Assembly (NCBI GenBank): GCA_009772965.1
Contig: WPAF01000001.1
Coordinates: 1-64,000 of the forward strand
Direction: 5' to 3'
Source of the DNA: Candidatus Saganbacteria bacterium
GTDB lineage: Bacteria; Margulisbacteria; WOR-1; XYC2-FULL-46-14; WPAF01
Length of the DNA: 64,000 nucleotides
Under the pieces are notes generated by a model that saw only the letters and a program-made list of their open reading frames with translations, was not told where the DNA came from and made no database searches. The translations under genes and the position numbers were made by a program. Shown piece by piece: positions 9,511 through 19,286 of the stretch. Numbering within the stretch: position 1 is the first letter of the stretch; each line of letters begins with the position of its first letter.

Positions 9511-11672
9511 ACCACGAACAGCTCCTTTACCGCTATCGATTGCGCCTTTTGTATTGATTCCATTACAGCAAAAGTTGCCATTGTTGTGTAAAGATATTCT
9601 GAAAAATCAACAGGCATTGGCGCACCATTTTTTATGGTGTTAAAAAACAAACTAAACTCATTTTGATATCCCCTATCTATATTAAACCTTCTTATTTTTT
9701 CTCTTTTACCATCCTTAATAAATAGCATTTCAGTAAAATTATCAATTATATAACCTTGGTTATTGCCAAAAACCTCTATTCTTTCCCTTGGAATGCCTTT
9801 ATGCCCGATCGAAGTATATAGAATATTCGCCACAGAGCCATTTTTCATCTTCATTGTCACAATAATATTATCTCCATTTGTAATTTGGCCGTCTTTTGAA
9901 GAGATCACTTCCGCATAAACCCGTGATGGGACCGAAGATGTAGCATATTGTATCGAATCAATAAAATGGCACATTTCCCCAATAACCCTTCCTCCCCCTT
10001 CTTTGTTTAATACCCAATGTGATTTTGGGACAAAACCGGCATTTATTCTGCAATTAATTGTCAAAGCCCCAACATCCCCCATAAGTTGCTTTGCCTTAAC
10101 TGCAAAAGGAGAGAATCTTCTATTAAATCCTACCATTAGCCTCTTTCCACTTTTTCTATATGCAACAGTAATCTCTCGAACTTCTTCTTCAGAAACCGCG
10201 AGAGGTTTTTCTGCAAAAACGTCTTTGCCTGCCTCAAGCGCTTCAATTATCATTTTTGCATGAAGATCATGGCGAGTTGCAATTATTACCGTATTTATAT
10301 CAGGGTCTTTCAGTATCTCTTTGTAATCAGTCGTGCAATATTCAAAACCGAATTGTTTTGCAACATTGCTTCCAGAAATGCCGGTCGCAGTTGCGACGCC
10401 CTTCAATTTTACACCTGGAATCTTTTTGATACATGGTAATATCGTAACATTTGAAAATAAGCCCGCCCCAATCATCCCGACAACCGGTTGTTTCTTTTCA
10501 TATTTTTGTTTTGGATTTATAACTACTTTACTTTCGTAACTCCTTTTGTTTTCATCATATTCAAGTAAAACGCCTAAATAATAAGGATGTTCTTTTTTGA
10601 GTAAAAGATCATAAGCTTTTAATGCATCATCGATTTTAAACCTATGTGTTATGATCTTTGACATATTGATTTGTCTTTTAGCAACCAGATTCAAATATTC
10701 CTCCATGTTTCCTGCTTGAGTCCATCTCACAAGCGATTTCGGATAGTGATTCCCCTTTATTTCCCAATCAAGGTCAAATTTACCTGGCCCTGTAGCACGG
10801 GAAACAATTAGTGAAAGCTCTTTATCAAAGAAAACATTGCGTGGGACATCAAGCTTTACCCACCCGCAAGCAACTATTGTCCCCCTTTCTCTTGTTATTT
10901 CTGCGGATAACTCCATAGGATCATTGCTAGTAGTAGAAGCCATTATTATGACTGCATCAAAACCAATACCATTTGTTAATAATTTAGATTTGGTTATCAT
11001 TTCATTGCGATTTGCCGTCGCATCATCGGCGCCTAACTCTTTTGCAAGTTCAACTTTGCGCAAATCAAGATCATAACCCACTACCTCGCATCCCCATGCT
11101 TTTAATGCCTGAACAACTATTTGACCTATAAGGCCAAGTCCGATAACGCCCACTTTTGACCCAAAAGTTAAGTTTCCGCATCTTATTGCATGGATTCCAA
11201 TAGCTGCAATATATGCAAAAGCGGCATCTTCATAAGAAATACTTTCTGGAATTTTGACGCAATCATTTTTTGGGATCCATGTGACTTCAGAATGTGTGGC
11301 AAAGAGATCACTTCCACAGGCAACCCTATCTCCGACCTTAAATTCATCAACGTCGTCTCCAACTGCAACTACTTCACCGGAAGAGCTGTAGCCAAGCGGC
11401 TGAAGGGTTTCCATTCTTCCTTTCACAGCTTGCCATGCTTCCATTATTCCTTCAGTTTTTATTTTGTCTATTAATCTTTTTATAAGATCAGGCCTTGATC
11501 TGGCTTTTTCAAAAAGGTTTTGTTGTGCAAGATTGACCATTAATTTTTCGGTTCCTACGCTGACCGCGGAATTTATGGTTTTAACAAGCACGCCACCTGA
11601 CTTAACTTGGGGAGCAGGGACATCTACCAATGCAAGTTCTCCTGTTTTATAATTTTGTATGAGTTGTTTCAT
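9507..11672 (-). CDS. Bi-domain oxidoreductase: N-terminal MDR (alcohol dehydrogenase-like) + C-terminal Gfo/Idh/MocA
   Basis: VGTEKLMVNLAQQNLFEKARSRPDL...GYSSSGEVVAVG; VGVIGLGLIGQ; then VGMIGAGLFSN...FAEKPLAVSEEEV...GFNRRFSPF. Confidence 0.88.
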   Translation of the reverse strand: MKQLIQNYKTGELALVDVPAPQVKSGGVLVKTINSAVSVGTEKLMVNLAQQNLFEKARSRPDLIKRLIDKIKTEGIMEAWQAVKGRMETLQPLGYSSSGEVVAVGDDVDEFKVGDRVACGSDLFATHSEVTWIPKNDCVKIPESISYEDAAFAYIAAIGIHAIRCGNLTFGSKVGVIGLGLIGQIVVQALKAWGCEVVGYDLDLRKVELAKELGADDATANRNEMITKSKLLTNGIGFDAVIIMASTTSNDPMELSAEITRERGTIVACGWVKLDVPRNVFFDKELSLIVSRATGPGKFDLDWEIKGNHYPKSLVRWTQAGNMEEYLNLVAKRQINMSKIITHRFKIDDALKAYDLLLKKEHPYYLGVLLEYDENKRSYESKVVINPKQKYEKKQPVVGMIGAGLFSNVTILPCIKKIPGVKLKGVATATGISGSNVAKQFGFEYCTTDYKEILKDPDINTVIIATRHDLHAKMIIEALEAGKDVFAEKPLAVSEEEVREITVAYRKSGKRLMVGFNRRFSPFAVKAKQLMGDVGALTINCRINAGFVPKSHWVLNKEGGGRVIGEMCHFIDSIQYATSSVPSRVYAEVISSKDGQITNGDNIIVTMKMKNGSVANILYTSIGHKGIPRERIEVFGNNQGYIIDNFTEMLFIKDGKREKIRRFNIDRGYQNEFSLFFNTIKNGAPMPVDFSEYLYTTMATFAVMESIQKAQSIAVKELFVV

Positions 11673-11686
11673 TACAAAAATCCTTT

Positions 11687-12667
11687 CTAATCACTTATCG
11701 GCTTCTTCCTAAAAGTGTACATTATTTTATGCAACAAATCTGCGGCAAAAGATTCATAAAAGAAATGATTTATCCAAGGGTGAATCCATGCGGAAAGCGC
11801 CAAATAATTCCACACATCTCTTTTTAAATAAAATTTATCTGACTTAAACGTTTCGTAACTTTGATTGATATTGATCTTCTCTATTTTCGGGATTAATCCT
11901 TTTTTATATGCTTTTTTATAATGTTTTATTTTTTTTAAATCCATCCCCATCATCTTGCTTACAATTAAATCTGCGGCTTCGAAACTATTTGAAACCAATA
12001 AGAAGCCCCAATCAAATACATCCCCAACCATTGGGCCGCTTCGGGTTAAGCCATAAGTTCCATCAATAATGGTAAATTTGCTTTTTGGAATCTGATTAAT
12101 TGCAAAAATGGCCTCATTAAATACTGGATGATAACGTAGGCGCATAGTATTTGGCACGCAGCCCCATTGGTTTTTGTAAGAAAGGCTAATTCCAGTCATT
12201 GCATGTACTTTTGGAACCGGAAGTGTTATAAAATGATCGCAGTCTTCAAGCAGCGCAGGATATTCAACTTTAAAATCTTTAAAATATTTGTGGATTGTAA
12301 GATAACGCCAAGAACTTTTGTCCTGGGAAAAATTAACAACTTTGATCCCGTATTTTTTCTCAAGATCGTACAAACCATAATCATGGTATGCATCTTTGAC
12401 TTCATAAGAATTATAACCGCCGTCAGATTCGCCGACAATTATTTTTGCGCCAAAGTCTTTTAATAATTTAATTGTAGCTTCCAGCACTTGTGGAGTTGTT
12501 GTGACTCCGGGTTTGAATTTGGGGTAAGTAAGGTTGGGTTTGAGAAGGGTAAGGTCTCCGGCTTTGATCTGTTTGTCCGCCCCTATAAATTCAAAAGCTT
12601 TGCTTATTAATTCAGGGGGATCAATGATTTTATCTATGTAAACTTTAGGCGTATTATTTTTTTCCAT
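11687..12667 (-). CDS. DUF362 domain-containing protein
   Basis: LLKPNLTYPKFKPGVTTTPQVLEATIKLLKDFG, DHFITLPVPKVHAMTGISLSYKNQWGCVP, VSNSFEAADLIVSKMMGMD. Confidence 0.8.
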   Translation of the reverse strand: MEKNNTPKVYIDKIIDPPELISKAFEFIGADKQIKAGDLTLLKPNLTYPKFKPGVTTTPQVLEATIKLLKDFGAKIIVGESDGGYNSYEVKDAYHDYGLYDLEKKYGIKVVNFSQDKSSWRYLTIHKYFKDFKVEYPALLEDCDHFITLPVPKVHAMTGISLSYKNQWGCVPNTMRLRYHPVFNEAIFAINQIPKSKFTIIDGTYGLTRSGPMVGDVFDWGFLLVSNSFEAADLIVSKMMGMDLKKIKHYKKAYKKGLIPKIEKININQSYETFKSDKFYLKRDVWNYLALSAWIHPWINHFFYESFAADLLHKIMYTFRKKPISD

Positions 12668-13506
12668 AATTTTTGTCTCATAACAGGAAGATTAAATAAT
12701 TTCATTTGCAAACCGCTTATAAAATTTAAACACTTCACCCAAATTCCCGCAGAAACGCCATAGCGTTGATGGACTCTGCGAATTTCCTCTCTAACGTTTG
12801 TTTCTTCTTCTAATGCGCTTATAGATTGATCATGAATCCGGAAAGCGGCAAGACTTTTATTGATTTTTTCTATTCGAAAATATTTTCCGACTCTCACAAA
12901 AAAGTCATAATCACCGAGATGTCTAAGGGATGCGTCAAAATACCCTATTTTTTCATGAACTTTTCTTCTCCAAAAACTTGTTGGTTGTGGGATAAAGCTC
13001 CGGTCATGAAAAACAAACCGTTTCCAATTAAAAGAAGGGCATTGATAAGTGTACAAATATTCCCCTTTTGAATTAATATAGTCGCAATTTCCATAAACAA
13101 GCGCGGTTTCCGGATGTTCCTTTAAATAATTAACTACTGTTTCAACAGTTTGTTGATGATAAAGATCATCAGAATTAAGATATGCTAAAATATCACCTTT
13201 AGCAAGCATTAATCCCTTGTTGATGCCATCGTACATGCCTTTATCTTTTCCACTTATCCAATAATCAATACGCTTTTCATGGTTCCTAATAATTTCTATG
13301 CTTTTATCTTTAGAGTCCCCATCAATAATAATGTACTCAATATTTTGATATGACTGATTTATTATATTTTTTATAGTTTGCTCTAAATACTTTTCACCGT
13401 TAAAAACAGTTGTTACAATGCTGACTAATGGTTTTTCTGTATGATTTTCTTTATAATAGCCTTGTGTTCTTAATCCACCCTCGTATTTTCCCCCCGGGTT
13501 ATCCAC
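12634..13506 (-). CDS. Glycosyltransferase family 2
   Basis: PLVSIVTTVFNGEKYLEQTI, IDGDSKD, YLNSDDLYH. ORF track ATG at 13575 would overlap the upstream gene by 77 nt; a GTG at 13506 leaves an 8-nt overlap. Confidence 0.83.
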   Translation of the reverse strand: MDNPGGKYEGGLRTQGYYKENHTEKPLVSIVTTVFNGEKYLEQTIKNIINQSYQNIEYIIIDGDSKDKSIEIIRNHEKRIDYWISGKDKGMYDGINKGLMLAKGDILAYLNSDDLYHQQTVETVVNYLKEHPETALVYGNCDYINSKGEYLYTYQCPSFNWKRFVFHDRSFIPQPTSFWRRKVHEKIGYFDASLRHLGDYDFFVRVGKYFRIEKINKSLAAFRIHDQSISALEEETNVREEIRRVHQRYGVSAGIWVKCLNFISGLQMKLFNLPVMRQKLWKKIIRLKFT

Positions 13507-14479
13507 CTTGAATCTTCCCGTTTTTAGCAAGTTGGGTATATATCCATCGGTAAGTTTTTTCCAAACCCTCTTCAAGAGATATTTGCGGCTCCCAATTTAA
13601 TATTTTGGACAATCTCGTGTTATCACTATTCCTGCCTCTAACACCTTGTGGTTTTGATAAATCATATTGTTTTTTAATCTTCTTGCCTGCAATTTTGGCA
13701 ACTATGTCAACAAGCTGATTTATCGAGATTAATCTATCTTGCCCCAGATTAAGCGGCTGATGATATTCTGATTGCATTAACCTATAAATTCCTTCCACGC
13801 AATCATCTATAAAACAATATGAGCGGGTTTGATTGCCGTCGCCCCATACTTCGATTTCATCTTCTTTTTTTGCCAATGCGATTTTTCGGCAGATTGCAGC
13901 TGGGGATTTCTCACGCCCGCCATCATAAGTTCCTAATGGCCCGAAAATATTGTGAAATCGTACTGCGTATGTTTTCAAACCATAATCCTCAAAATAGTGC
14001 CGGCAAGCCCTTTCTGTATATAGCTTTTCCCAACCATAACCGTCTTCAGCATCAGCTGGATATGCGTCTTCCTCTTTTAAGGGAATTACATCAGAGGATT
14101 TTTGCTTGTACATCGGATATATACATGCTGAGGAAGTATAAAAGTACTTTTCAATGTTATTTTGCCGGGCAGCCTCTAACATGTGCATATTTATCAGAAT
14201 ATTGTCATGGACTATTTCGGCTTTGTGCGTCTCAATAAAACCTATCCCGCCCATATTAGCCGCCAAATTGTATATCTGATCGACGTCACGCACGGCAAGT
14301 AAACAGTTTTCCCATCGTCTTAAATCTAATAATTCAAACTCATCTGCAGCTGTGGGTTCATATTCTGGATGCTTAATATCCACTCCTTTTACCCAAAAAT
14401 CTTCATTTTTTAGATAATTAGTTAAATGATGTCCAATAAAACCGCCTGCGCCTGTAACCAACACTCTCTTTTTACTCAT
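13499..14479 (-). CDS. GDP-mannose 3,5-epimerase-like SDR
   Basis: NMGGIGFIETHKAEIVHDN, SSACIYPMYKQ, EKLYTE, FHNIFGPLGTYDGGREKSPAAICRK, WGDGNQTRSYCFIDDCVEGI, GVRGRNSDNTRL: block-by-block resemblance to plant GME. ATG at 14479 gives an ATGA overlap with the upstream gene. Confidence 0.85.
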   Translation of the reverse strand: MSKKRVLVTGAGGFIGHHLTNYLKNEDFWVKGVDIKHPEYEPTAADEFELLDLRRWENCLLAVRDVDQIYNLAANMGGIGFIETHKAEIVHDNILINMHMLEAARQNNIEKYFYTSSACIYPMYKQKSSDVIPLKEEDAYPADAEDGYGWEKLYTERACRHYFEDYGLKTYAVRFHNIFGPLGTYDGGREKSPAAICRKIALAKKEDEIEVWGDGNQTRSYCFIDDCVEGIYRLMQSEYHQPLNLGQDRLISINQLVDIVAKIAGKKIKKQYDLSKPQGVRGRNSDNTRLSKILNWEPQISLEEGLEKTYRWIYTQLAKNGKIQGG

Positions 14480-16179
14480 AAAGTTGCCGACTCCTTTGAC
14501 AATACAAAATTTCCCATAACTAAATAATCTAAACCGCAATCATAAAAACAACGAATTGCCTGTCGGGGATGATTGACGATTGGTTCCCCCATAACATTAA
14601 ATGAGGAATTAAGCAGAACATACTCGCCGGTTAATTTTCCAAATTCATTGATTAAATTCCAATATTTTTCGTTGTCTTCTTTTTTAATGGTTTGAGGGCG
14701 AAGGGTAGCATCAGCATGAACCACGGCGGGGATTTTATTTCTTTTCCCTTCCTTGCATGTAAAAGAAGTAATCATAAAATTTTCATCTCTGGCTTTTTCC
14801 ATATAATCATTTTTTTTCTCCCACAATAAGGAAGGACAAAAGGGCCGAAAAGCTTCACGGAATTTAACCCGAGCGTTAATAATATCTTTATTCTCGGCTT
14901 TATTCGCGCTCATAAGGATTGAACGATTCCCCAATGCCCGAGGACCGCTTTCCATGCGCCCCTGGAACCAGGCAACAATTTTATTTTCTGCAAGCAGTTT
15001 GGCGGCAAATGCGGGAATGTTTTCAATAAAACGATAAGAAAGGGAACGAAGTTTAAGGATAGCTTCGATTTCTTTGGCAGAATACTCAGGACCCAAAAAA
15101 AGGTTGCTTAAAGACCGGATAGGAGCCGTGGGATTCATGTCGTAATAAACTTGAAGAGCCGCTCCTACTGCCAGCCCGGAATCTCCCGCATTAGGGAAAA
15201 TATGCTGTTTACTTACTTTGCCGGATTCCCAGATGCGCTGATTTAACTTTACATTAAGAAAAATTCCTCCGGAACAACTCAAATTTCTGGTATTCTCTTT
15301 TTCTAGCCAGGGATAGATAATTTCTGCAGTTTGCTCTTCCAAAACCCGTTGTGCCTCAGCGGCAATATGCTCTCTTCCATGTTTATTTATTAATTCCCGA
15401 ATGTCATATGCCTCGTCATAGTGATACTGAAAGGCGCCATTTTCATTCCAAAAGTAAGGTTGGCCAAAATCATGTGGCTCCACAATATCTCCGCCGTTGA
15501 ACTTGGGATAATACTTGTCTAATACTCCCTTTACTTTATTATAATCGCCATAAGGCGCAAGCCCCATGGTTTTCCCTTCCCCGTCGCCATGCCACCAGCC
15601 CAATGCTTCAGTTACATTGCTGTAAAACCCACCCAAAGATGCTGACACATTCATTTTTTTTAAGGGTATAATTTTACCTTCTTCAGCTCGCCATACACAA
15701 GTGGAATAACCATCCCCCACTCCATCCATTGTCACAACTAATTGTTTTTCTCTTGTCCCGCTCGTATAATAAGCTGAAGCGGCATGCGCCAAATGATGTT
15801 CAACATGCACAATACGCATTGATTTGCTAACGGGAAAGCTCCTCATGTAAATTGGCGGAACCGCTAAAGAAATTCTCCTTATACGGCTTAATAATTCAGC
15901 TAGCCGCCTTTGCTTGCTTTTTGCTTCTTGTTGTTGGACGGTTAAATCAAAAAGGAAATTTAAATCTTCCACACTCCCTGATGTGGGCACAGCAACAAAA
16001 TCTATATCAGTCATAGACAATCCCTGAGATTCGAGGCAATAAGCGATAGAATGGATGGGCAATCCAGCATAGTGTTTTGTTCTAGTAAACCTTTCTTCCG
16101 CGACATCCGCTACAATTTCACCGTCTATAACCAGAGCCGCACTGCTGTCGTGGCCTATATGTACTCCTAAAATTTTCAC
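14476..16179 (-). CDS. Carbamoyltransferase (NodU/TobZ family)
   Basis: GVHIGHDSSAALVIDGEIVADVAEERFTR, HHLAHAASAYYTSG, GDGEGKTMGLAPYG, QGRMESGPRALGNRSIL; GTG start with AGGAGGG upstream. Confidence 0.92.
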   Translation of the reverse strand: MKILGVHIGHDSSAALVIDGEIVADVAEERFTRTKHYAGLPIHSIAYCLESQGLSMTDIDFVAVPTSGSVEDLNFLFDLTVQQQEAKSKQRRLAELLSRIRRISLAVPPIYMRSFPVSKSMRIVHVEHHLAHAASAYYTSGTREKQLVVTMDGVGDGYSTCVWRAEEGKIIPLKKMNVSASLGGFYSNVTEALGWWHGDGEGKTMGLAPYGDYNKVKGVLDKYYPKFNGGDIVEPHDFGQPYFWNENGAFQYHYDEAYDIRELINKHGREHIAAEAQRVLEEQTAEIIYPWLEKENTRNLSCSGGIFLNVKLNQRIWESGKVSKQHIFPNAGDSGLAVGAALQVYYDMNPTAPIRSLSNLFLGPEYSAKEIEAILKLRSLSYRFIENIPAFAAKLLAENKIVAWFQGRMESGPRALGNRSILMSANKAENKDIINARVKFREAFRPFCPSLLWEKKNDYMEKARDENFMITSFTCKEGKRNKIPAVVHADATLRPQTIKKEDNEKYWNLINEFGKLTGEYVLLNSSFNVMGEPIVNHPRQAIRCFYDCGLDYLVMGNFVLSKESATL

Positions 16180-16216
16180 TTTTCCCTCCTACGCTACCGC
16201 ATGATATTTTTATATT

Positions 16217-16225
16217 ATTGTACCA
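16217..16225 (-). promoter_or_regulatory. Candidate extended -10 (TGGTACAAT) in the largest intergenic gap
   Basis: Minus-strand TGGTACAAT about 40 nt upstream of the carbamoyltransferase GTG; no convincing -35. Confidence 0.35.
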
Positions 16226-16260
16226 TATTTTATCTATTTCATCATTTACCCATTGCCTTT

Positions 16261-17376
16261 TTATAATTCAGCAAAACAAGCTAGTAATGATTTTGCGGCT
16301 TTATTCCAACTGAATTGAGGAGCTCTTTTAAGCCCGGCACAAGACAAAGAAGAACTTAATTTATTATCTACTAATAAAATTTCAATTTTAGCCGCAAGAT
16401 CCTTGGGTGAATTTGTTTTAAAAAACAGTCCTGCATTTCCCGCCACTTCCGAAAGGCATGTTGAATCAGAAGCAATAATTGGCAGTCCTGCAGACATCGC
16501 CTCAACAACAGGCAAAGAAAAGCTTTCAACCAGGGAGGGCATAACAAATAGTTCCGATTTTTCATAGTATCTTTTAATTTTGAATTCATCAGCCGTCATG
16601 TCAAACACTATTTTATCGTTTATTGACAAAATGCCGCATGTCTTCTTAAGTCTAATAAATTCTTCCTGGCTTTCTTTTCCCACTACTTTTCCAGCAATTA
16701 TAATTTGATATTCATTTTTTATAAGATCAGGGAGAAGAGCGAACGCTCTAATTAAAACATCAAAATTTTTATGAGGGTAAATGTTTGATACCGAAAGTAT
16801 CAATTTTTCTTTTTTTTGATTTTCAAAAATGAAACTTGAAGCGCCAAGATAAATCCGCCTGCACTTAGATGGAGTTGTCCCTGCCGCCAAAAGCAGTTCA
16901 AGCGAATTTTCGGTAGAAGCAATTACTCTATCAGCTATTTTTACAGATAGCTTTGAAACCCAGAACATCAGCCAACTAGATACAATTGAGCTTCTTATCC
17001 CTTTATTCATAAAGGGAATAATGTTTTGCACCCAAACCACTTTTTTAGCTGGCGCAAAAAAGGAAACAATATTGGCGGGACAAAACAACACATCAATTTT
17101 ATGTGACAAAACAAAAAACGGCAGGTAAATTTGTTCATAAATAGCACGTAAAAATGAGTTCGAAAAGTCAAGTTTTAAAAAATTAAAGTTTGAAGGAAAT
17201 AGCTCGTTTTCAAACATATTATTGTATAGCTCTTTTGAAATAAAAATATAAAATATATTATCTTTGCCGATTTTTGCAAGTTCCGGCAAAAGTCCCTTTA
17301 AATATGTGCGCCCTCCGCCAGTCTTCGCGGATAGCGCATTAATCGCAATTATTTTTTGACGGCCTTTATTTTCCAT
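16261..17376 (-). CDS. Glycosyltransferase family 4
   Basis: INALSAKTGGGRTYLKGLLPEL; LSVSNIYPHKNFDVLIRAF; MPSLVESFSLPVVEAMSAGLPIIAS. Confidence 0.9.
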   Translation of the reverse strand: MENKGRQKIIAINALSAKTGGGRTYLKGLLPELAKIGKDNIFYIFISKELYNNMFENELFPSNFNFLKLDFSNSFLRAIYEQIYLPFFVLSHKIDVLFCPANIVSFFAPAKKVVWVQNIIPFMNKGIRSSIVSSWLMFWVSKLSVKIADRVIASTENSLELLLAAGTTPSKCRRIYLGASSFIFENQKKEKLILSVSNIYPHKNFDVLIRAFALLPDLIKNEYQIIIAGKVVGKESQEEFIRLKKTCGILSINDKIVFDMTADEFKIKRYYEKSELFVMPSLVESFSLPVVEAMSAGLPIIASDSTCLSEVAGNAGLFFKTNSPKDLAAKIEILLVDNKLSSSLSCAGLKRAPQFSWNKAAKSLLACFAEL

Positions 17377-19285
17377 ATATTATGATAGGGCAGTCGGAAA
17401 CAATGCTTTTTCCTACAATTTCCTTAAATCTATATCTACTTCTATATTTTTTATCAAACAAAGGATTCTCTCCGAACAGAATAACCGCGGAAGGCTCAAA
17501 ATCCATCTTTATTGACTTAGATATGTTATCAACTTCCAAATGTTCCAATCTAAACCTGATACCGCTATCTTTTAATAATGCCCAAAGGGGATATTCACAA
17601 TTAATGCCTATTACCCCAACGTTCACATATTTCCGTTTTTTTATTATCTCTACAATATTTTTATAACTTCTATATTCCTCCTCGCGTCCTCCAGCATCAA
17701 AATAAAAAGATTGCCTTGGAGTATTTAAAATGGAATTTTTTGATCTATGGGCAAATGGTGGAGGGATAATTGGGCGAATAGTGTTCATGAATAGCGGGGG
17801 CAAGGCACAAACAATCGATAAAATGACCACAAATAGTAGCAATATTTTTGAGAATATTCTATTTGCAATAATTGCGATAAATGGAGAAAGCATGACATAG
17901 AAGGACAAAGAAAAACGATTAAAACCCATCTGAAAAGCTAATAATATGAATATAACCATAAACCCAGCAACTAATGAAATAATATATAAAACTAGTTTTT
18001 TGTCTTTGTTTCTTCCAAATATCAGGAAAACAATGATGCAGATAAAAGCCAACAATAAATGTATTGGGTTGCCGATTACATCTTCATGAGGAGAATATAA
18101 AATTTTATAGTTATCATATGAAGTTCGGCTATCATTAATTTCAACTCCTATAATGTTATTAAAAGACCGAACAGAATCATATAGCATCTTATTTATTTGA
18201 GGGGCTGGGGAAGCAAATTGAAGAGAAGAATATTTAATCATATTAGAAATAATGTTCTTTGGCGCGAATATAGCGTTTGCCGTACCTCTGTCTGGCTCAA
18301 TAATCTTATTAAAAAGATTTATATTCCTTAAATAAAATCCTGTATTTATCAAAAAAGCAATTAAAATAAATAATAATAATGGCTTCCAAAAGCGCCATCT
18401 CATTTTGCCGATAACAAGAACAATCAGCCACACAATAAAAGGGATAGACATAAACATTGCTGTTGGTTTAGTAAGTATTGTCATGCCGAAAGCCATTGAT
18501 GCGCCTATAATATTCAAAATGTGATTTTCTGACAAGTGCTTTAAGACAAAATAAACAAAACAAAACAACCAAAAAGTTGCTACATAATCATTTTGAGTGC
18601 TTGTTGATTGCATGATACCCATTGGAATTGTGCTGCAGATAAAGGCTGACAATATTTGCTCTTTTTTGTTCCCGCCAAAAATTTTCGTTATATAGGTTGC
18701 CAATAAAACACAGCCAAACATACTCATCCATTGGATCAAGTTAGCAAAACGATCACTCGAAGATAAGACCTGGAAGTTTAATATTATATATTCAGCTCCA
18801 GGAGTATATGATAACTGCCTTAGGATATGTGTTGGATAATAATCCAAGCTTTTGTTTTGCATCCAATGCTCGACTCGTGCCATATGGTAGGTCATTGAAT
18901 CATAATTGTTTGGTGGGGCAATAAATGCAACTGCAAAAGTGACAACAAACACAATTAGTATAAGAAACAATAATGTTTTGCTTGACAGATCCAATGATAC
19001 CTTTGGAGGATAATAATTAATGTCTGGCTTGTGGTACTTAATTAATAACAATCCCACTATTAGAGCTGCTAGACCCCAAAACATACTCATGGGGATGGGA
19101 CTTATTGCTTTAAAAATACTCAATATTTCTGTTATAGAAACAAGTACAACTCCAAAAATAATTGATGCCCAAATAAACGATTCCCGAAGGAGGGAATAAT
19201 ACCCATCCATTTTTTTTACTGTCAGCAGATTAAAAAATAAAACACCAGATAATATAAAAAATATTAAAGGTAATAAGATTAGCAT
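17366..19285 (-). CDS. Polytopic GT-C/family 39-like glycosyltransferase
   Basis: Many TM segments; PPNNYDSMTYHMARVEHWMQNKSLDYYPTHILRQ luminal loop typical of GT39/ArnT-like proteins. Confidence 0.7.
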   Translation of the reverse strand: MLILLPLIFFILSGVLFFNLLTVKKMDGYYSLLRESFIWASIIFGVVLVSITEILSIFKAISPIPMSMFWGLAALIVGLLLIKYHKPDINYYPPKVSLDLSSKTLLFLILIVFVVTFAVAFIAPPNNYDSMTYHMARVEHWMQNKSLDYYPTHILRQLSYTPGAEYIILNFQVLSSSDRFANLIQWMSMFGCVLLATYITKIFGGNKKEQILSAFICSTIPMGIMQSTSTQNDYVATFWLFCFVYFVLKHLSENHILNIIGASMAFGMTILTKPTAMFMSIPFIVWLIVLVIGKMRWRFWKPLLLFILIAFLINTGFYLRNINLFNKIIEPDRGTANAIFAPKNIISNMIKYSSLQFASPAPQINKMLYDSVRSFNNIIGVEINDSRTSYDNYKILYSPHEDVIGNPIHLLLAFICIIVFLIFGRNKDKKLVLYIISLVAGFMVIFILLAFQMGFNRFSLSFYVMLSPFIAIIANRIFSKILLLFVVILSIVCALPPLFMNTIRPIIPPPFAHRSKNSILNTPRQSFYFDAGGREEEYRSYKNIVEIIKKRKYVNVGVIGINCEYPLWALLKDSGIRFRLEHLEVDNISKSIKMDFEPSAVILFGENPLFDKKYRSRYRFKEIVGKSIVSDCPIIIYGK

Positions 19286-19286
19286 T

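Noticed and set aside
9140-9643. 167-aa plus-strand ORF (also 31345-31884, 55094-55609, 54769-55188, 13819-14238)
   Set aside because: Antisense shadows of well-supported minus-strand enzymes; low-complexity, no recognisable motifs or RBS.
13499-14539. ORF-track start of the GME-like gene at 14539
   Set aside because: The extra 20 aa (MRFRLFSYGKFCIVKGVGNF) encroach on the carbamoyltransferase C-terminus; ATG at 14479 with ATGA overlap is better.
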